A stretch of 64,000 nucleotides of DNA from Candidatus Peregrinibacteria bacterium (GCA_016699755.1 CP065009.1:496001-560000), one strand, 5' to 3'. Counted from the first letter of the stretch, positions 1 to 8,745 are shown. Notes: generated by a model not told the origin, from the sequence alone. Made by a program: numbers and translations.

Positions 1-797
1 CCAGTGACGACATAGCCAATTTCTCCAGATTCAATGGCATTTTGTGGAGAAAATTGTGGACGGAAATAACCACACTCCAAAATTTCAATATCCGTTTTTG
101 TTCCAAGAAAACGAGCTTTCGCACGTTTTTGCAATGTTCCCGAAAAGACACGAACATACGCGACAACACCACGATAGGGATCAAATACCGAATCAAAAAC
201 AAGAGCCTTTGAGCCCTCTTTTGTGTTTTGATGCCCTTCTAAATCACCCAAAATTGTTTTCTTTGGAGAAGGGAAGCGACTAACAATTTCATCAAGCAGA
301 ACGTCGACATTCATACCGCTTTTTGCGGAAATTTCAATCATCTCTTCTTTGGGAATGCCAATTGCATTTTCGATCTCCGTTTTGACGCGCTCAGGGTCGG
401 CGGCAGGGAGATCAATTTTATTGAGTACAGCAATAATTTCTAAATTATGCTCAAGCGCAGAGTATAGATTGGCAAGTGTTTGCGCTTCAATTCCCTGGGT
501 GGCATCTACTACGAGAATAGCACCCTCCACTGCAGCAAGGCTTCTGCTTACTTCAAAAGAAAAATCAACGTGTCCGGGAGTATCGATGAGATTAAGAATA
601 TGTCCTTTCCAATCCATGCGTACTGGCTGGAGTTTTATGGTGATGCCACGCTCGCGCTCTAAATCCATTCCATCAAGGAGTTGCTCCTTCATGTTCCGTT
701 TTTCTACGGTTCCAGTTATTTCGAGCATTCGGTCGGCAAGAGTACTCTTGCCGTGATCAATATGCGCGATGATGCAAAAATTTCGAATATTTTTCAT
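1..797 (-). CDS. lepA: Elongation factor 4 (LepA), N-terminal part
   Basis: Translational GTPase that back-translocates stalled ribosomes. The reverse strand read from ATG at 797 gives MKNIRNFCIIAHIDHGKSTL, a classic LepA start with the G1 P-loop (HIDHGKST). The switch region DTPGHVDF and the G4 motif NKIDLP follow. The frame stays open to the window edge, so only about 265 residues of a family of roughly 600 are visible and the C-terminal half is missing. It is transcribed away from the glycosyltransferase gene across a 180-bp gap. The HIDHGKST and NKIDLPAADP signatures fit LepA better than EF-G or TypA. Confidence 0.95.
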   Translation of the reverse strand, partial: MKNIRNFCIIAHIDHGKSTLADRMLEITGTVEKRNMKEQLLDGMDLERERGITIKLQPVRMDWKGHILNLIDTPGHVDFSFEVSRSLAAVEGAILVVDATQGIEAQTLANLYSALEHNLEIIAVLNKIDLPAADPERVKTEIENAIGIPKEEMIEISAKSGMNVDVLLDEIVSRFPSPKKTILGDLEGHQNTKEGSKALVFDSVFDPYRGVVAYVRVFSGTLQKRAKARFLGTKTDIEILECGYFRPQFSPQNAIESGEIGYVVT

Positions 798-976
798 GAG
801 CGAGCAATAAGATACTAGAGGCAAGGAGAAAGTAGCAAGAAACATATTCTAAAGTGCTGAGATTCAAAGAAAAAATCATATTTTGGAATGCCATTCCTTG
901 TAAAAATCAACACGAAATACTCGATTTCCCTCTATCTTTTCGGAAGAATAATGCTGATTTTTTAAAGAGAGACACC

Positions 977-2092
977 ATGCCGAGTGTTGCCATTGATGGA
1001 CGAATGTGGGGATCGGGGTTTACTGGAATTGGGTATTATGTCCGAGAGGTTGCGACGCGCCTTTTTTATCTTCTTCCTGAGGTATCGTTTACTCTTTTTT
1101 TACCGCCGAATATCTCTGAAGATCTCTCTTTTTCCGAAAATGTTCGCATTCTTCTGGCACCAGAACCGATTTATTCGTGTGCGGAACAGTGGTCATTTTT
1201 CCGTCATATTCGTTCTGTTCATGCCGATATTACGTGGTTTCCACATTGCAACGTTCCGTTCCTGTTTCGCTCACCTTTTCTTGTGACTATCCACGATCTC
1301 ACGCTTATGCGGTATCCTGGGAAAAAAATGGGAAATTGGTATCAGCGCTTTGCATTTCAAAAGGTCTTTTCTCACGCGTTACAACATTCTTCTGGTATTC
1401 TCTCGGTTTCGGAATACACCAAGAAAGATCTCCTCTCTTTTTTACCGCTTTCTTCAGAGAAAATTTCAGTGACGCCACTTGGTATCGATATGAAACGTTA
1501 TCAGTCTCCAAATCCTGAGAAAATTGCAGAATTTAAGAATCGATTTACATCTCCTTTTTTTCTGGTCTCTGGAGTTTGGCGAGAACACAAAAATGTCCCA
1601 GGAGCTATTACTGCTTTTGAGATGTATCGGAAATATGGTGGAAAAGGTTCACTTGTCATTACCGGAAAACCTGACCCATTTTATAATGAAGTTCGTCTTA
1701 TGGCAGAATCTTCCCCATTTTCAAAGAATATTTTTCTCACAGGGTTCCTTCCCGAAAACGATATGCCAGCACTCTTTTCTGCTGCGGATGCTCTCCTTTT
1801 TCCAAGTTTTTCTGAAGGGTTTGGACTTCCTGTTCTTGAGGCAATGTCTGCCGGAACGCCGGTGTGTGCCAGTAATGCGACAAGTCTTCCAGAAGTCTGT
1901 GGAGATGCTGCTCTTTTTTTTCGTCCTGGAAATTACGAGGAAATGGCACTCGCAATGGTAGATGTGCTTCAGGAAAAAACACGAAATCGTCTTGTTGCAG
2001 AAGGGAGAAAACGCGCCACTCTTTTTTCGTGGGACACAACCGCACAAAAAACAGGAGAAGCACTTCGCCCTTTTCTTTCTTCTGTATTATGA
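977..2092 (+). CDS. GT4-family glycosyltransferase
   Basis: Retaining glycosyltransferase with a GT-B fold, probably transferring a sugar to a surface glycan or lipid carrier in the cytoplasm. The C-terminal donor-binding half carries the GT4 signature SEGFGLPVLEAMSAGTPV near residues 277-294, followed by a conserved SLPEV and GDAALFF. The N-terminus (GIGYYVREV) resembles the acceptor-side glycine loop of mannosyl- and rhamnosyltransferases. The start at 977 (MPSVAIDGRMWG) is chosen over an in-frame ATG at 854 because family members begin just before this strand and purine-rich AAAGAGAG lies upstream. Its TGA overlaps the ATG of the next gene (ATGA), implying translational coupling. Donor and acceptor cannot be told from sequence. 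Confidence 0.9.
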   Translation: MPSVAIDGRMWGSGFTGIGYYVREVATRLFYLLPEVSFTLFLPPNISEDLSFSENVRILLAPEPIYSCAEQWSFFRHIRSVHADITWFPHCNVPFLFRSPFLVTIHDLTLMRYPGKKMGNWYQRFAFQKVFSHALQHSSGILSVSEYTKKDLLSFLPLSSEKISVTPLGIDMKRYQSPNPEKIAEFKNRFTSPFFLVSGVWREHKNVPGAITAFEMYRKYGGKGSLVITGKPDPFYNEVRLMAESSPFSKNIFLTGFLPENDMPALFSAADALLFPSFSEGFGLPVLEAMSAGTPVCASNATSLPEVCGDAALFFRPGNYEEMALAMVDVLQEKTRNRLVAEGRKRATLFSWDTTAQKTGEALRPFLSSVL

Positions 2093-2391
2093 AACGAATA
2101 ACACAAGCAGATCTCTTTGCCACTGCAGAACGAAAGCATATTTCCTCTTCAGCAAAAGCGGCGCTAGTGTTGCAACGGGCAAACGTATTTTTTCAAGATT
2201 TTTTTTCGGGAGATTCCTCGTACATTTGCGCGGAAGTTTGGAAAGAAGGAGTCTTATTTGTTTCTGTTGAGAGCCCTGCTGTTGCTATGAAGGTATATTC
2301 TGCCTCTGAGGATCTTCTCGAAATACTCCAAAAAGATTTCCCTTATTTTCGATTTCGAGAGGTTCGCACACGGATTTCTGGGAAAATTTGA
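2089..2391 (+). CDS. DciA-like (DUF721) protein
   Basis: A 100-residue protein whose start ATG overlaps the stop of the glycosyltransferase. The layout resembles DUF721/DciA, the helicase-loading factor that replaces DnaC/DnaI in many bacteria: a helical region (KAALVLQRANVFFQDFF), then alternating strands (EGVLFVSVESPAVAMKVY), then a helix and a last strand (FRFREVRTRISG). DciA would deliver DnaB to single-stranded DNA at replication forks. The match is by pattern only and the sequence is divergent. The IS element begins only 28 bp after its stop codon, so the insertion left the gene intact. Confidence 0.55.
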   Translation: MKRITQADLFATAERKHISSSAKAALVLQRANVFFQDFFSGDSSYICAEVWKEGVLFVSVESPAVAMKVYSASEDLLEILQKDFPYFRFREVRTRISGKI

Positions 2392-2411
2392 TGCTCCTCA
2401 ATTTTCCCATA

Positions 2412-2419
2412 TTCTTTTT
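2412..2419. repeat. Target-site duplication, left copy
   Basis: The 8-bp sequence TTCTTTTT directly abuts the left inverted repeat of the transposon and recurs exactly at 3130-3137. An 8-bp duplication is the length generated by IS1595-family transposases. Confidence 0.88.
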
Positions 2420-2432
2420 GGCTCTTGAGTAG
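2420..2432 (+). repeat. Left terminal inverted repeat of the IS
   Basis: GGCTCTTGAGTAG, the exact reverse complement of 3117-3129. Outward pairing ends at the target duplication and inward pairing decays after 13 bases. Confidence 0.92.
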
Positions 2433-2459
2433 GAAAATCATTTCGATTATCCTCTCAAC

Positions 2460-3110
2460 ATGCTTAAACACGCCAAAATATCAGACTACAAAATAAAAAA
2501 AATATTGATGTGTTTTTGTGAAGATATCGATGCCTCAAAAACAGCAAGAATTCTAGAAATAAATCGAAGGACTATTGATCGGTATTTTAATATCTTCCGA
2601 GAAAAAATAACTCTTCACGCCATCGCTCAAAGTAAGGAATCTGGAGAGTTTGAACTTGATGAAAGTTATTTTGGAGCTAAAAGAGTACGAGGTAAAAGAG
2701 GAAGAGGGGCAGCCGGAAAAACACCAGTCTTTGGTATACTTAAACGAGACGGAAAAGTATCAGTAACCATCGTAAAGAAATGCAGTAGAGAAGAGTTATT
2801 GCCTATCATACAGGGAAAAATACTCGAAGGTTCCACTATCCACACCGATGGCTGGAGGGCTTATGACGGACTCATTCTAAATGGGTATGATCACTATCGT
2901 GTCTACCATTCCCATGATGAATTTGCTCGAGGAAAATGCCATGTGAATGGCATAGAATCTTTCTGGTCATTTGCCAAGAGAAGACTCTCTAAATTCAACG
3001 GTATTGCTTCTCATAAGTTTAATCTTCATCTGAAAGAATGTGAGTTCCGATGGAACTATAAAGATCAGAATCTTTATGATAAAATGCTAAAGATTTTGAA
3101 GAAATTTTAA
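2460..3110 (+). CDS. IS1595/ISXO2-type DDE transposase
   Basis: Transposase of 216 residues that cuts and rejoins the ends of its element. An N-terminal helix-turn-helix (residues about 15-45, ASKTARILEINRRTIDRYF) would recognise the inverted repeats. The ISXO2-like catalytic core follows: first Asp in FELDESYFG, second Asp in IHTDGWRAY, and the last acidic residue in HVNGIESFWSFAKRRL. The C-terminal KECEFRWNYK resembles the conserved end of this family. The length is at the short end for IS1595 members, which often carry an N-terminal zinc ribbon not seen here. The frame is intact, so the enzyme is probably active. Confidence 0.93.
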   Translation: MLKHAKISDYKIKKILMCFCEDIDASKTARILEINRRTIDRYFNIFREKITLHAIAQSKESGEFELDESYFGAKRVRGKRGRGAAGKTPVFGILKRDGKVSVTIVKKCSREELLPIIQGKILEGSTIHTDGWRAYDGLILNGYDHYRVYHSHDEFARGKCHVNGIESFWSFAKRRLSKFNGIASHKFNLHLKECEFRWNYKDQNLYDKMLKILKKF

Positions 3111-3116
3111 AATCTG

Positions 3117-3129
3117 CTACTCAAGAGCC
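3117..3129 (-). repeat. Right terminal inverted repeat of the IS
   Basis: CTACTCAAGAGCC, the exact reverse complement of the left end at 2420-2432, located 6 bp after the transposase stop codon. Confidence 0.92.
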
Positions 3130-3137
3130 TTCTTTTT
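3130..3137. repeat. Target-site duplication, right copy
   Basis: TTCTTTTT, identical to 2412-2419, directly outside the right inverted repeat. Confidence 0.88.
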
Positions 3138-3162
3138 TAAAAACAGAACCAGATTTAGTGGC

Positions 3163-4164
3163 TCAATAAACTTCCGCATTTTCCGCGGCAAATTCTGCCG
3201 TTTTTCGGAGCATACGAATTGACTCGAGTGGATATTTTCCTACTGTTGTTTCATCCGAAAGCATAAGATAATCCGCTCCTTCCCACGTGGCGGTAGCAAT
3301 ATCTGTTACTTCTGCACGGCGTGGACGAGGTTCGGATTTCATAGAACGGAGGAGTCCTGTTGCTACAATGGAAAATGTATTAGGAAAACCGCGGAGTTCG
3401 CGGAGCATTTTTCGTTGTAATACTGGAACGTGTTCAATGGGCATTTCTACTCCCAAATCTCCTCGGGCAATCATAATGCCATCTGCTGCGTTAGCAATCG
3501 CAGAAAAATTGTCGAGCCCTTCTTGATTTTCTATTTTTGCAACCATCTGTGCTCTTTCTCCTGCAATTGCCCGAGCTTCAGCAATATCTTCTGCTTTTCG
3601 GCAAAAAGAAAGGGCATACATATCAACTCCTTTTTCTTTTCCAAAGAGAAGGGCTTCCTTGTCAAAATCGGTCAATGTTGGTAGATGCACGCGAACTCCA
3701 GGAAGATTAAGGTGTTTTCGGCTTCCAAGAATTCCATCCGAAAGAAGTCGCACCGAAACTCTATTTTTGGAAATATCAGTAATTTCTCCAGCAAATCCAC
3801 CATTATCAAACTGGAGAATTCCTCCCACTTGAACAGAAGATGCCAACTCAACATATGAACAGAAGAAAATGCGCGCATCTTCCTGCTGATCTTCTTCATG
3901 AGCACTAAGTGTTATAACATCTCCTTTTTGCAGTGAAATTTCTTGAGTAAGAACACCGGTTCGAATTTCGGGACCTTTTGTATCGAACATAATTTTTGCC
4001 GGCTTTTTAAGCGCGCGAATGCGATCTATTTGATGAGAATGCCACGATAATTCTCCATGAGAAAGATTGAGGCGAAATATAGAAACACCTTCATCTTGCA
4101 TTTCTTGAAGTAAATTTTCGCATGCCGGTCCAACGGTAATAATGATTCTGGGGAAAAGAGACAT
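3163..4164 (-). CDS. pyk: Pyruvate kinase lacking the C-terminal domain
   Basis: Last step of glycolysis: phosphoenolpyruvate plus ADP to pyruvate plus ATP. The catalytic A domain is clear: FRLNLSHG, FDTKGPEIRTG, the lysine in MVAKIEN, the metal site MIARGDLGVEMP, and RPRRAEVTDIA. The B-domain lid lies between about residues 70 and 165. The protein stops after LSDETTVGKYPLESIRML plus a short helix, giving 333 residues against about 470 usually, so the allosteric C domain is absent. The usual ATQMLESM reads ATGLLRSM. The stop is 25 bp from the IS target duplication, and no C-domain remnant is visible beyond the element, so truncation by the insertion is not supported. Confidence 0.93.
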   Translation of the reverse strand: MSLFPRIIITVGPACENLLQEMQDEGVSIFRLNLSHGELSWHSHQIDRIRALKKPAKIMFDTKGPEIRTGVLTQEISLQKGDVITLSAHEEDQQEDARIFFCSYVELASSVQVGGILQFDNGGFAGEITDISKNRVSVRLLSDGILGSRKHLNLPGVRVHLPTLTDFDKEALLFGKEKGVDMYALSFCRKAEDIAEARAIAGERAQMVAKIENQEGLDNFSAIANAADGIMIARGDLGVEMPIEHVPVLQRKMLRELRGFPNTFSIVATGLLRSMKSEPRPRRAEVTDIATATWEGADYLMLSDETTVGKYPLESIRMLRKTAEFAAENAEVY

Positions 4165-4196
4165 AGGAGGGAGAGAAAGAAAAAAAGGATCTATGG

Positions 4197-6992
4197 TTAT
4201 TGTTCCGAAAGAATCTCGGGGTTTGTTTTCATAAGCTCAAGACGAAGGGTTTCTCGAAGATCATCAAAATGAATGTCGCGTAAAAATTCACGATTGTCAC
4301 GAGAAATAAGAGAAAAAATTTGCTCTTCAGGATCGGCAGTTCCCGAAAGAACCCACGAATAGTATTTTCCCGATTGAAAGGTAATTCCTTTATCTGTAAT
4401 ACGGACATCTTCAGAACTAATAGTGACGCCAGCATCGAGGAGCACCCATTCTGTTTGTCCGCGAAGTTCTTCACGAGCGAGAAAATCGTTAAAAGCCTTT
4501 TCCGTTGTTTCTAAAAGATGTTCAATATCTGTTTGTGGAACCGAAACATGATAGGGTTCGATAAAAATATTTTTTAGCACAGCCTTTCCTTGTGTCGCTT
4601 TTTCAATGACAAGAGAAACCGTATTTGATCCCAAAAATGGCATACTAATATTCTTCACTGCAAGAGTTGTCTCACTCGTCATGACAATATCAAGGAGATT
4701 CACCTCATAATCATACTTTGCAAATTCCTTTTGTGCCTGACGTCTTGTAACATCAATAACAATGGGATCAACCTTCGCTAGCGGATCCTCCTCTTGTGAT
4801 GGCAACGCATCTTTAAGATTGTCACGCGCAAGACGAATGGAAGTGGGATCGTATCTTGAGGTGTTCCGAATGGTTTCAATTGCAACAGGAAGCTCTGCAA
4901 GACTAATTTCACTTTCGAGATATATATCCTCTGTGGGAATATCGACATTTCGAACAACCTTTGAGTCTACAAAATATTCAGCACTAAACGAATCACCATT
5001 CGGAAGAACCGCCTCTGCAATAAGCACTGCTCCATCATCGGAACGAGCTGTTGTTACGGGAGAAATGATGACATAACCAATTCCTGAAAAATCTTCCCGA
5101 ATCTGCTCTGCTTCAGTTTTTTTCACCTCTTCTTCAAGATAAACATCGTTACCGGTAGCGTTTTCTTCTGAAACACTCGCAATCCCAAAGCCTTCTGCAT
5201 TTTGAATATTCGCAATAACTCCTTCTGCCTTTTTTCGTTCTTGAAGGATGACTTCTACATTTGCATCACTCATGACTCCGAACTCCCGAAAGACATCAAG
5301 TTTACTTTCGAGATCCTCTTGTCGTTTTGTGTAATCACGATATGTCAACACAAACTTTTGAGACGGAGTTTGCCCTTTAAGGAGCAATCGATTTTGGCGC
5401 AAAATACTATTTGCCACAGAGAGATCGCCTTTTTCCAAAAAAGTGTTTGCGGTAGCAAAATTCCTCTGTATGACTTCAAGTGCAGCAATAAATACATTTT
5501 CACTCTCTTTTTCTTCAGCGGAAAGCGCAATGTTATCAAGCTCTGTCGCCAGCGCAAAAAGTTCTGGGGTGACCATTTGAACTTTTTCTTGAAAAATCAC
5601 TGCAATAATCTCACGGTATATCTCAAGAAGTCTTTTTGTTTCCTCGTCTTTTACATTTTCTTTTTTCCAATGCGCTACCTGTTCTTGGAGAATTTTTTGA
5701 ACCATTTGATCGTCATTCTGAAGAAGTGCCTCTTCATAGAGAGAGAGAATTGTTTGGGCAATAATACGTTCTCGATGAGGAACATCTTTTCGCTTTCGAA
5801 ATTCTTGAATAATATCCATTACTTTATTGAGCAATCTTCCATCTGGATTACTAATGAATGTTGCGTAATAAAGCGTTGTATCGAGATCATCATCACTTAT
5901 ATTTGCCAGCTTAATATCATGCGCACTTATTCCGAGAATATATTCTTCTATGAGAAATTGCTTTTTCGACTCTTCATCTTTTCTTTTGATTTCCTCTTTT
6001 TTACTCTCAAAAACGATAAGTTTTTCTCGAAGATCATGAAAAAAACCGGAGAAAAAAATCATTCGTCGATTTCGTAAAAAATCCGAAAGAATAATTTCTG
6101 CTTCTCGTCGATCTTCTAGAACATTTTCGCTTGTCCATTCATCTGGTTCAATGGCAGAGAGGTGGAGTTCTTTTTTGAGTTTTGAATAATGAATATCGGC
6201 AATGGATTCTGGAATATTCTCAAGAGAAAAGGAGATTTTATGTTTTGTGGGAAGAATAAAAGATGCGTGTTTTAAATTTTTTGGTGACCACACTTCTGCC
6301 AAAAGGGGATGACGAAGAGTGGCAACCGAAAGAACTGTGTCGAACTTCTCAAACAATGCTGATGTTCCTCTCGCAAAGAAAGCGGCATTTTGATAGCGAA
6401 TTTCCGGATTTTTCTGACCAAAAACCCATATTTTTCCAGAAATATGCTGAATAATCGGATCGGGAGAAATCTGAACAACTTTTATCTTTGCCCCCTCCTC
6501 AAGACGAATGCGTGTTTCATCTGAAAAGTGTACTTCTGCTTTTCCGGTAATCAAACTAATCTCCTCGCCTCCAAAGAGAATATTATTTTCCTGTTTTCCA
6601 GAAAACTCTTCTCCAGTCGAAAGGGTAATAGTTGCCTTTCCTCTAAGGAAAAGAACATTTTCCGTAGATGTCGCGCTTCCCTCTTTGAGTGCGCTTCCTC
6701 CCAAAAAAAATGTAAAGCCAAGAAAGAGAACAGCAATGATATTGTATCCGATGAGGTGCGATATTCTTGAAAGAAGATCAATGGGATTTCGCTCATATTG
6801 TTTTCGTTTCATTTCCTCCTCTTGCTTTTCTTTTTCTGCCTGAAAAATTTTTTCCTTCTCTTGTGCCTCTTCCTTTTCACGATACAGAGACTGAGTAACC
6901 ATATCGGAAAGGCTGTTTTTTTGCGTTTTTACAGGCGCTTCTTCATTTTGGCTTAACGGTGTGCCGCCTTGTGGATTTTTCTCTTGGTCCAT
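4197..6992 (-). CDS. Large membrane-anchored protein with FecR-like domain
   Basis: A 931-residue protein of unknown function. Residues 1-70 are hydrophilic and end in a charged E/K-rich segment. A single membrane span lies at about 81-99 (IGYNIIAVLFLGFTFFLGG). A FecR-like beta domain follows (about 112-230): strands such as ATITLSTGEEF, GEEISLITGKAEVHF and a closing GKIWVFG. The middle (about 290-600) is helical and may form repeat or coiled-coil structure. The C-terminal third mixes beta segments. Orientation is probably N-terminus in, bulk outside. It is transcribed alone from the promoter at 7022-7050. FecR domains occur in periplasmic signalling and peptidoglycan-linked proteins, but no sigma-factor partner is adjacent. 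Confidence 0.75.
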   Translation of the reverse strand: MDQEKNPQGGTPLSQNEEAPVKTQKNSLSDMVTQSLYREKEEAQEKEKIFQAEKEKQEEEMKRKQYERNPIDLLSRISHLIGYNIIAVLFLGFTFFLGGSALKEGSATSTENVLFLRGKATITLSTGEEFSGKQENNILFGGEEISLITGKAEVHFSDETRIRLEEGAKIKVVQISPDPIIQHISGKIWVFGQKNPEIRYQNAAFFARGTSALFEKFDTVLSVATLRHPLLAEVWSPKNLKHASFILPTKHKISFSLENIPESIADIHYSKLKKELHLSAIEPDEWTSENVLEDRREAEIILSDFLRNRRMIFFSGFFHDLREKLIVFESKKEEIKRKDEESKKQFLIEEYILGISAHDIKLANISDDDLDTTLYYATFISNPDGRLLNKVMDIIQEFRKRKDVPHRERIIAQTILSLYEEALLQNDDQMVQKILQEQVAHWKKENVKDEETKRLLEIYREIIAVIFQEKVQMVTPELFALATELDNIALSAEEKESENVFIAALEVIQRNFATANTFLEKGDLSVANSILRQNRLLLKGQTPSQKFVLTYRDYTKRQEDLESKLDVFREFGVMSDANVEVILQERKKAEGVIANIQNAEGFGIASVSEENATGNDVYLEEEVKKTEAEQIREDFSGIGYVIISPVTTARSDDGAVLIAEAVLPNGDSFSAEYFVDSKVVRNVDIPTEDIYLESEISLAELPVAIETIRNTSRYDPTSIRLARDNLKDALPSQEEDPLAKVDPIVIDVTRRQAQKEFAKYDYEVNLLDIVMTSETTLAVKNISMPFLGSNTVSLVIEKATQGKAVLKNIFIEPYHVSVPQTDIEHLLETTEKAFNDFLAREELRGQTEWVLLDAGVTISSEDVRITDKGITFQSGKYYSWVLSGTADPEEQIFSLISRDNREFLRDIHFDDLRETLRLELMKTNPEILSEQ

Positions 6993-7021
6993 GCGATGTG
7001 TTATATTTTTCTTTTCTTGTT

Positions 7022-7050
7022 ATTTTACAATAAAATACATATCAAAACAA
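7022..7050 (-). promoter_or_regulatory. Predicted sigma-70 promoter for the FecR-like gene
   Basis: On the minus strand TTGTTT (7045-7050), a 17-bp spacer, then TAAAAT (7022-7027). This places transcription about 25 bp before the 6992 start codon. It is judged by motif and spacing only. Confidence 0.5.
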
Positions 7051-7232
7051 GAATTTTGCGCTAATTATGTTTAGTATTAAGAGAGAAAATATGCGACTTC
7101 CTCTGTGACTCGAAAAGGATTCTCTGAATGTTTCATGGATTAAAAGATGTGAGGTTTTTTGGAGAAGTAATCTTTTCTTTTCTTGCATGCGAGAAGTTGG
7201 CACAATGGTGTTCGCCATTTTTTCTTATTTTA

Positions 7233-8627
7233 ATGCCAAAAAATATCATCCAAAAAATATGGGATGAACACGTCGTTGTTCATGAAGAGGGGATTCCTGC
7301 TGTGTTTTTTATCGATCTTCAGCTCCTTCATGAGGTGACCAGTCCGCAAGCTTTTTCGCTCCTTCGAGAACGTGGTAAAAAAGTTTTCGCTCCCGAACGA
7401 AATGTGGCAACGCTTGATCATTCTCTTCCAACAGACGAAACTCGATCGCATTTTGTGGATGAACTAAACCGGAAACAGCTCAATCAACTTCGAGAAAATT
7501 GTCGAGAGTTTGGTATTCCACTCTACGATATCGATTCCGGACACCAAGGAATCGTTCATGTAACGGGACCAGAACTTGGACTTACTCAGCCAGGAATGAC
7601 GATTGTATGCGGAGATAGCCATACTTCTACACACGGTGCATTTGGTGCGCTTGCATTTGGTATTGGAACAACACAAATTTCCCATGTTCTCGAAACAGGA
7701 TGTCTTCTCCTCGATCCGCCAAAAACCATGCGAGTGAGTTTTGTGGGGATACCCTCGAAATATTTTTCGGCAAAAGATGCTATTCTCGCACTTATTCAAC
7801 AAATTGGGGTGCAAGGCGGAACGGGATTTGTGCTCGAATACACCGGAGAGTTCGTGCGAAATCTCTCGCTTGAAGAGCGGATGACCATGTGCAATATGAG
7901 TATTGAGTGTGGTGCACGCGCTGGACTTGTCTCTCCAGATGAAAAAACAGTTGTCTTTCTTGAACAAACTCCATTTGGAAAAGAGAAATTTTCTTCTCAA
8001 AAAGAGCGTTGGCTTTCGTTTGCAACAGATGCGAATGCAACGTTTGATGCGGAAATCACGGTTGATCTTTCAGATCGAAAGCCCCTTGTGACTTGGGGAA
8101 CAACTCCTGCTCAATCGGTTTCCATTGATGAGTGCATTCCTGAGCTCGAAAGTCTTTCGAAAGATCAGCGTTTGCTTGCAGAAAAAAGCTTGGAATATGC
8201 CAAACTCTCACCAGGACAGGCAATAAAAGGTGTTTCCGTACAACACGTTTTTCTTGGAAGCTGTACGAATGGTCGGTTGAACGATTTGCGACTTGCAGCT
8301 TCTTTTTTACAGGGAAAAAAAGTGGCACAGGGGGTTCGATTTTTTGTGGTTCCGGGAAGTGAACAAACAGAAAAGCAGGCAAAAGCAGAAGGACTGGATC
8401 ATATTTTTCTCGATGCTGGTGCAGAGTTTCGGCGTCCAGGATGCTCTGCATGCCTTGCAATGAATGGAGACATTGTTCCGCCTGGAGAACGCTGTGCGAG
8501 TACATCGAACCGAAATTTTGTTGGTCGTCAGGGACCGGGTGCTATTACACATCTTATGAGTCCTGTTCTGGCAGTGTGTGCCGCAATTACGGGAAAGATT
8601 TCTGATCCAGAAGAGGTATTTGCTTAG
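7233..8627 (+). CDS. leuC: 3-isopropylmalate dehydratase large subunit (LeuC/homoaconitase family)
   Basis: Fe-S isomerase that moves a hydroxyl group in leucine biosynthesis, normally paired with LeuD. Signatures are the aconitase-fold substrate site CGDSHTSTHGAFG and the 4Fe-4S ligands in GSCTNGR and the PGCSAC segment. From ATG at 7233 (MPKNIIQKIWDEHVV) it has 464 residues, the family length, and the start matches LeuC proteins. A longer start at 7128 has AAAGGA upstream and would add a hydrophobic 35-residue extension. No leuD, leuA or leuB lies in the window, so it may pair with a distant LeuD or serve a related hydro-lyase reaction. Confidence 0.88.
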   Translation: MPKNIIQKIWDEHVVVHEEGIPAVFFIDLQLLHEVTSPQAFSLLRERGKKVFAPERNVATLDHSLPTDETRSHFVDELNRKQLNQLRENCREFGIPLYDIDSGHQGIVHVTGPELGLTQPGMTIVCGDSHTSTHGAFGALAFGIGTTQISHVLETGCLLLDPPKTMRVSFVGIPSKYFSAKDAILALIQQIGVQGGTGFVLEYTGEFVRNLSLEERMTMCNMSIECGARAGLVSPDEKTVVFLEQTPFGKEKFSSQKERWLSFATDANATFDAEITVDLSDRKPLVTWGTTPAQSVSIDECIPELESLSKDQRLLAEKSLEYAKLSPGQAIKGVSVQHVFLGSCTNGRLNDLRLAASFLQGKKVAQGVRFFVVPGSEQTEKQAKAEGLDHIFLDAGAEFRRPGCSACLAMNGDIVPPGERCASTSNRNFVGRQGPGAITHLMSPVLAVCAAITGKISDPEEVFA

Positions 8628-8745
8628 AAATCCCCCTATATTTTGAGGATTACAGATTAAAACTGTAGTAAGCGGTTTCTTATCTTTGTAAGGAGAGGAC
8701 GAAGCAGTCTAGTAAAGGAAAGATGCTTCGCCCCCAATCATTGTG

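Larger units (their letters stand above)
2420..3129 (+). mobile_element. Intact IS1595-type insertion sequence (710 bp)
   Basis: A complete insertion sequence. It has perfect 13-bp terminal inverted repeats (GGCTCTTGAGTAG at 2420-2432 and its reverse complement at 3117-3129). A single transposase gene fills the interior. Identical 8-bp direct repeats flank it on both sides. It sits in the short space between the convergent DciA-like gene and pyruvate kinase, disrupting neither. Exact ends and an exact duplication suggest recent movement. Confidence 0.93.

Noticed and set aside
349..756. Plus-strand open frame of 135 codons
   Set aside because: It is antisense to the clear LepA coding sequence and its translation is low in complexity with no family likeness.
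5202..6077. Plus-strand open frame of 291 codons
   Set aside because: It is antisense to the FecR-like gene, rich in Phe, Ile and Asn from complementing A/T-rich codons, and has no plausible start signal.
8640..8745. Hairpin CGAAGCA / TGCTTCG as a terminator
   Set aside because: The stem is short, the loop is about 19 bases and no T tract follows, so it was left out.
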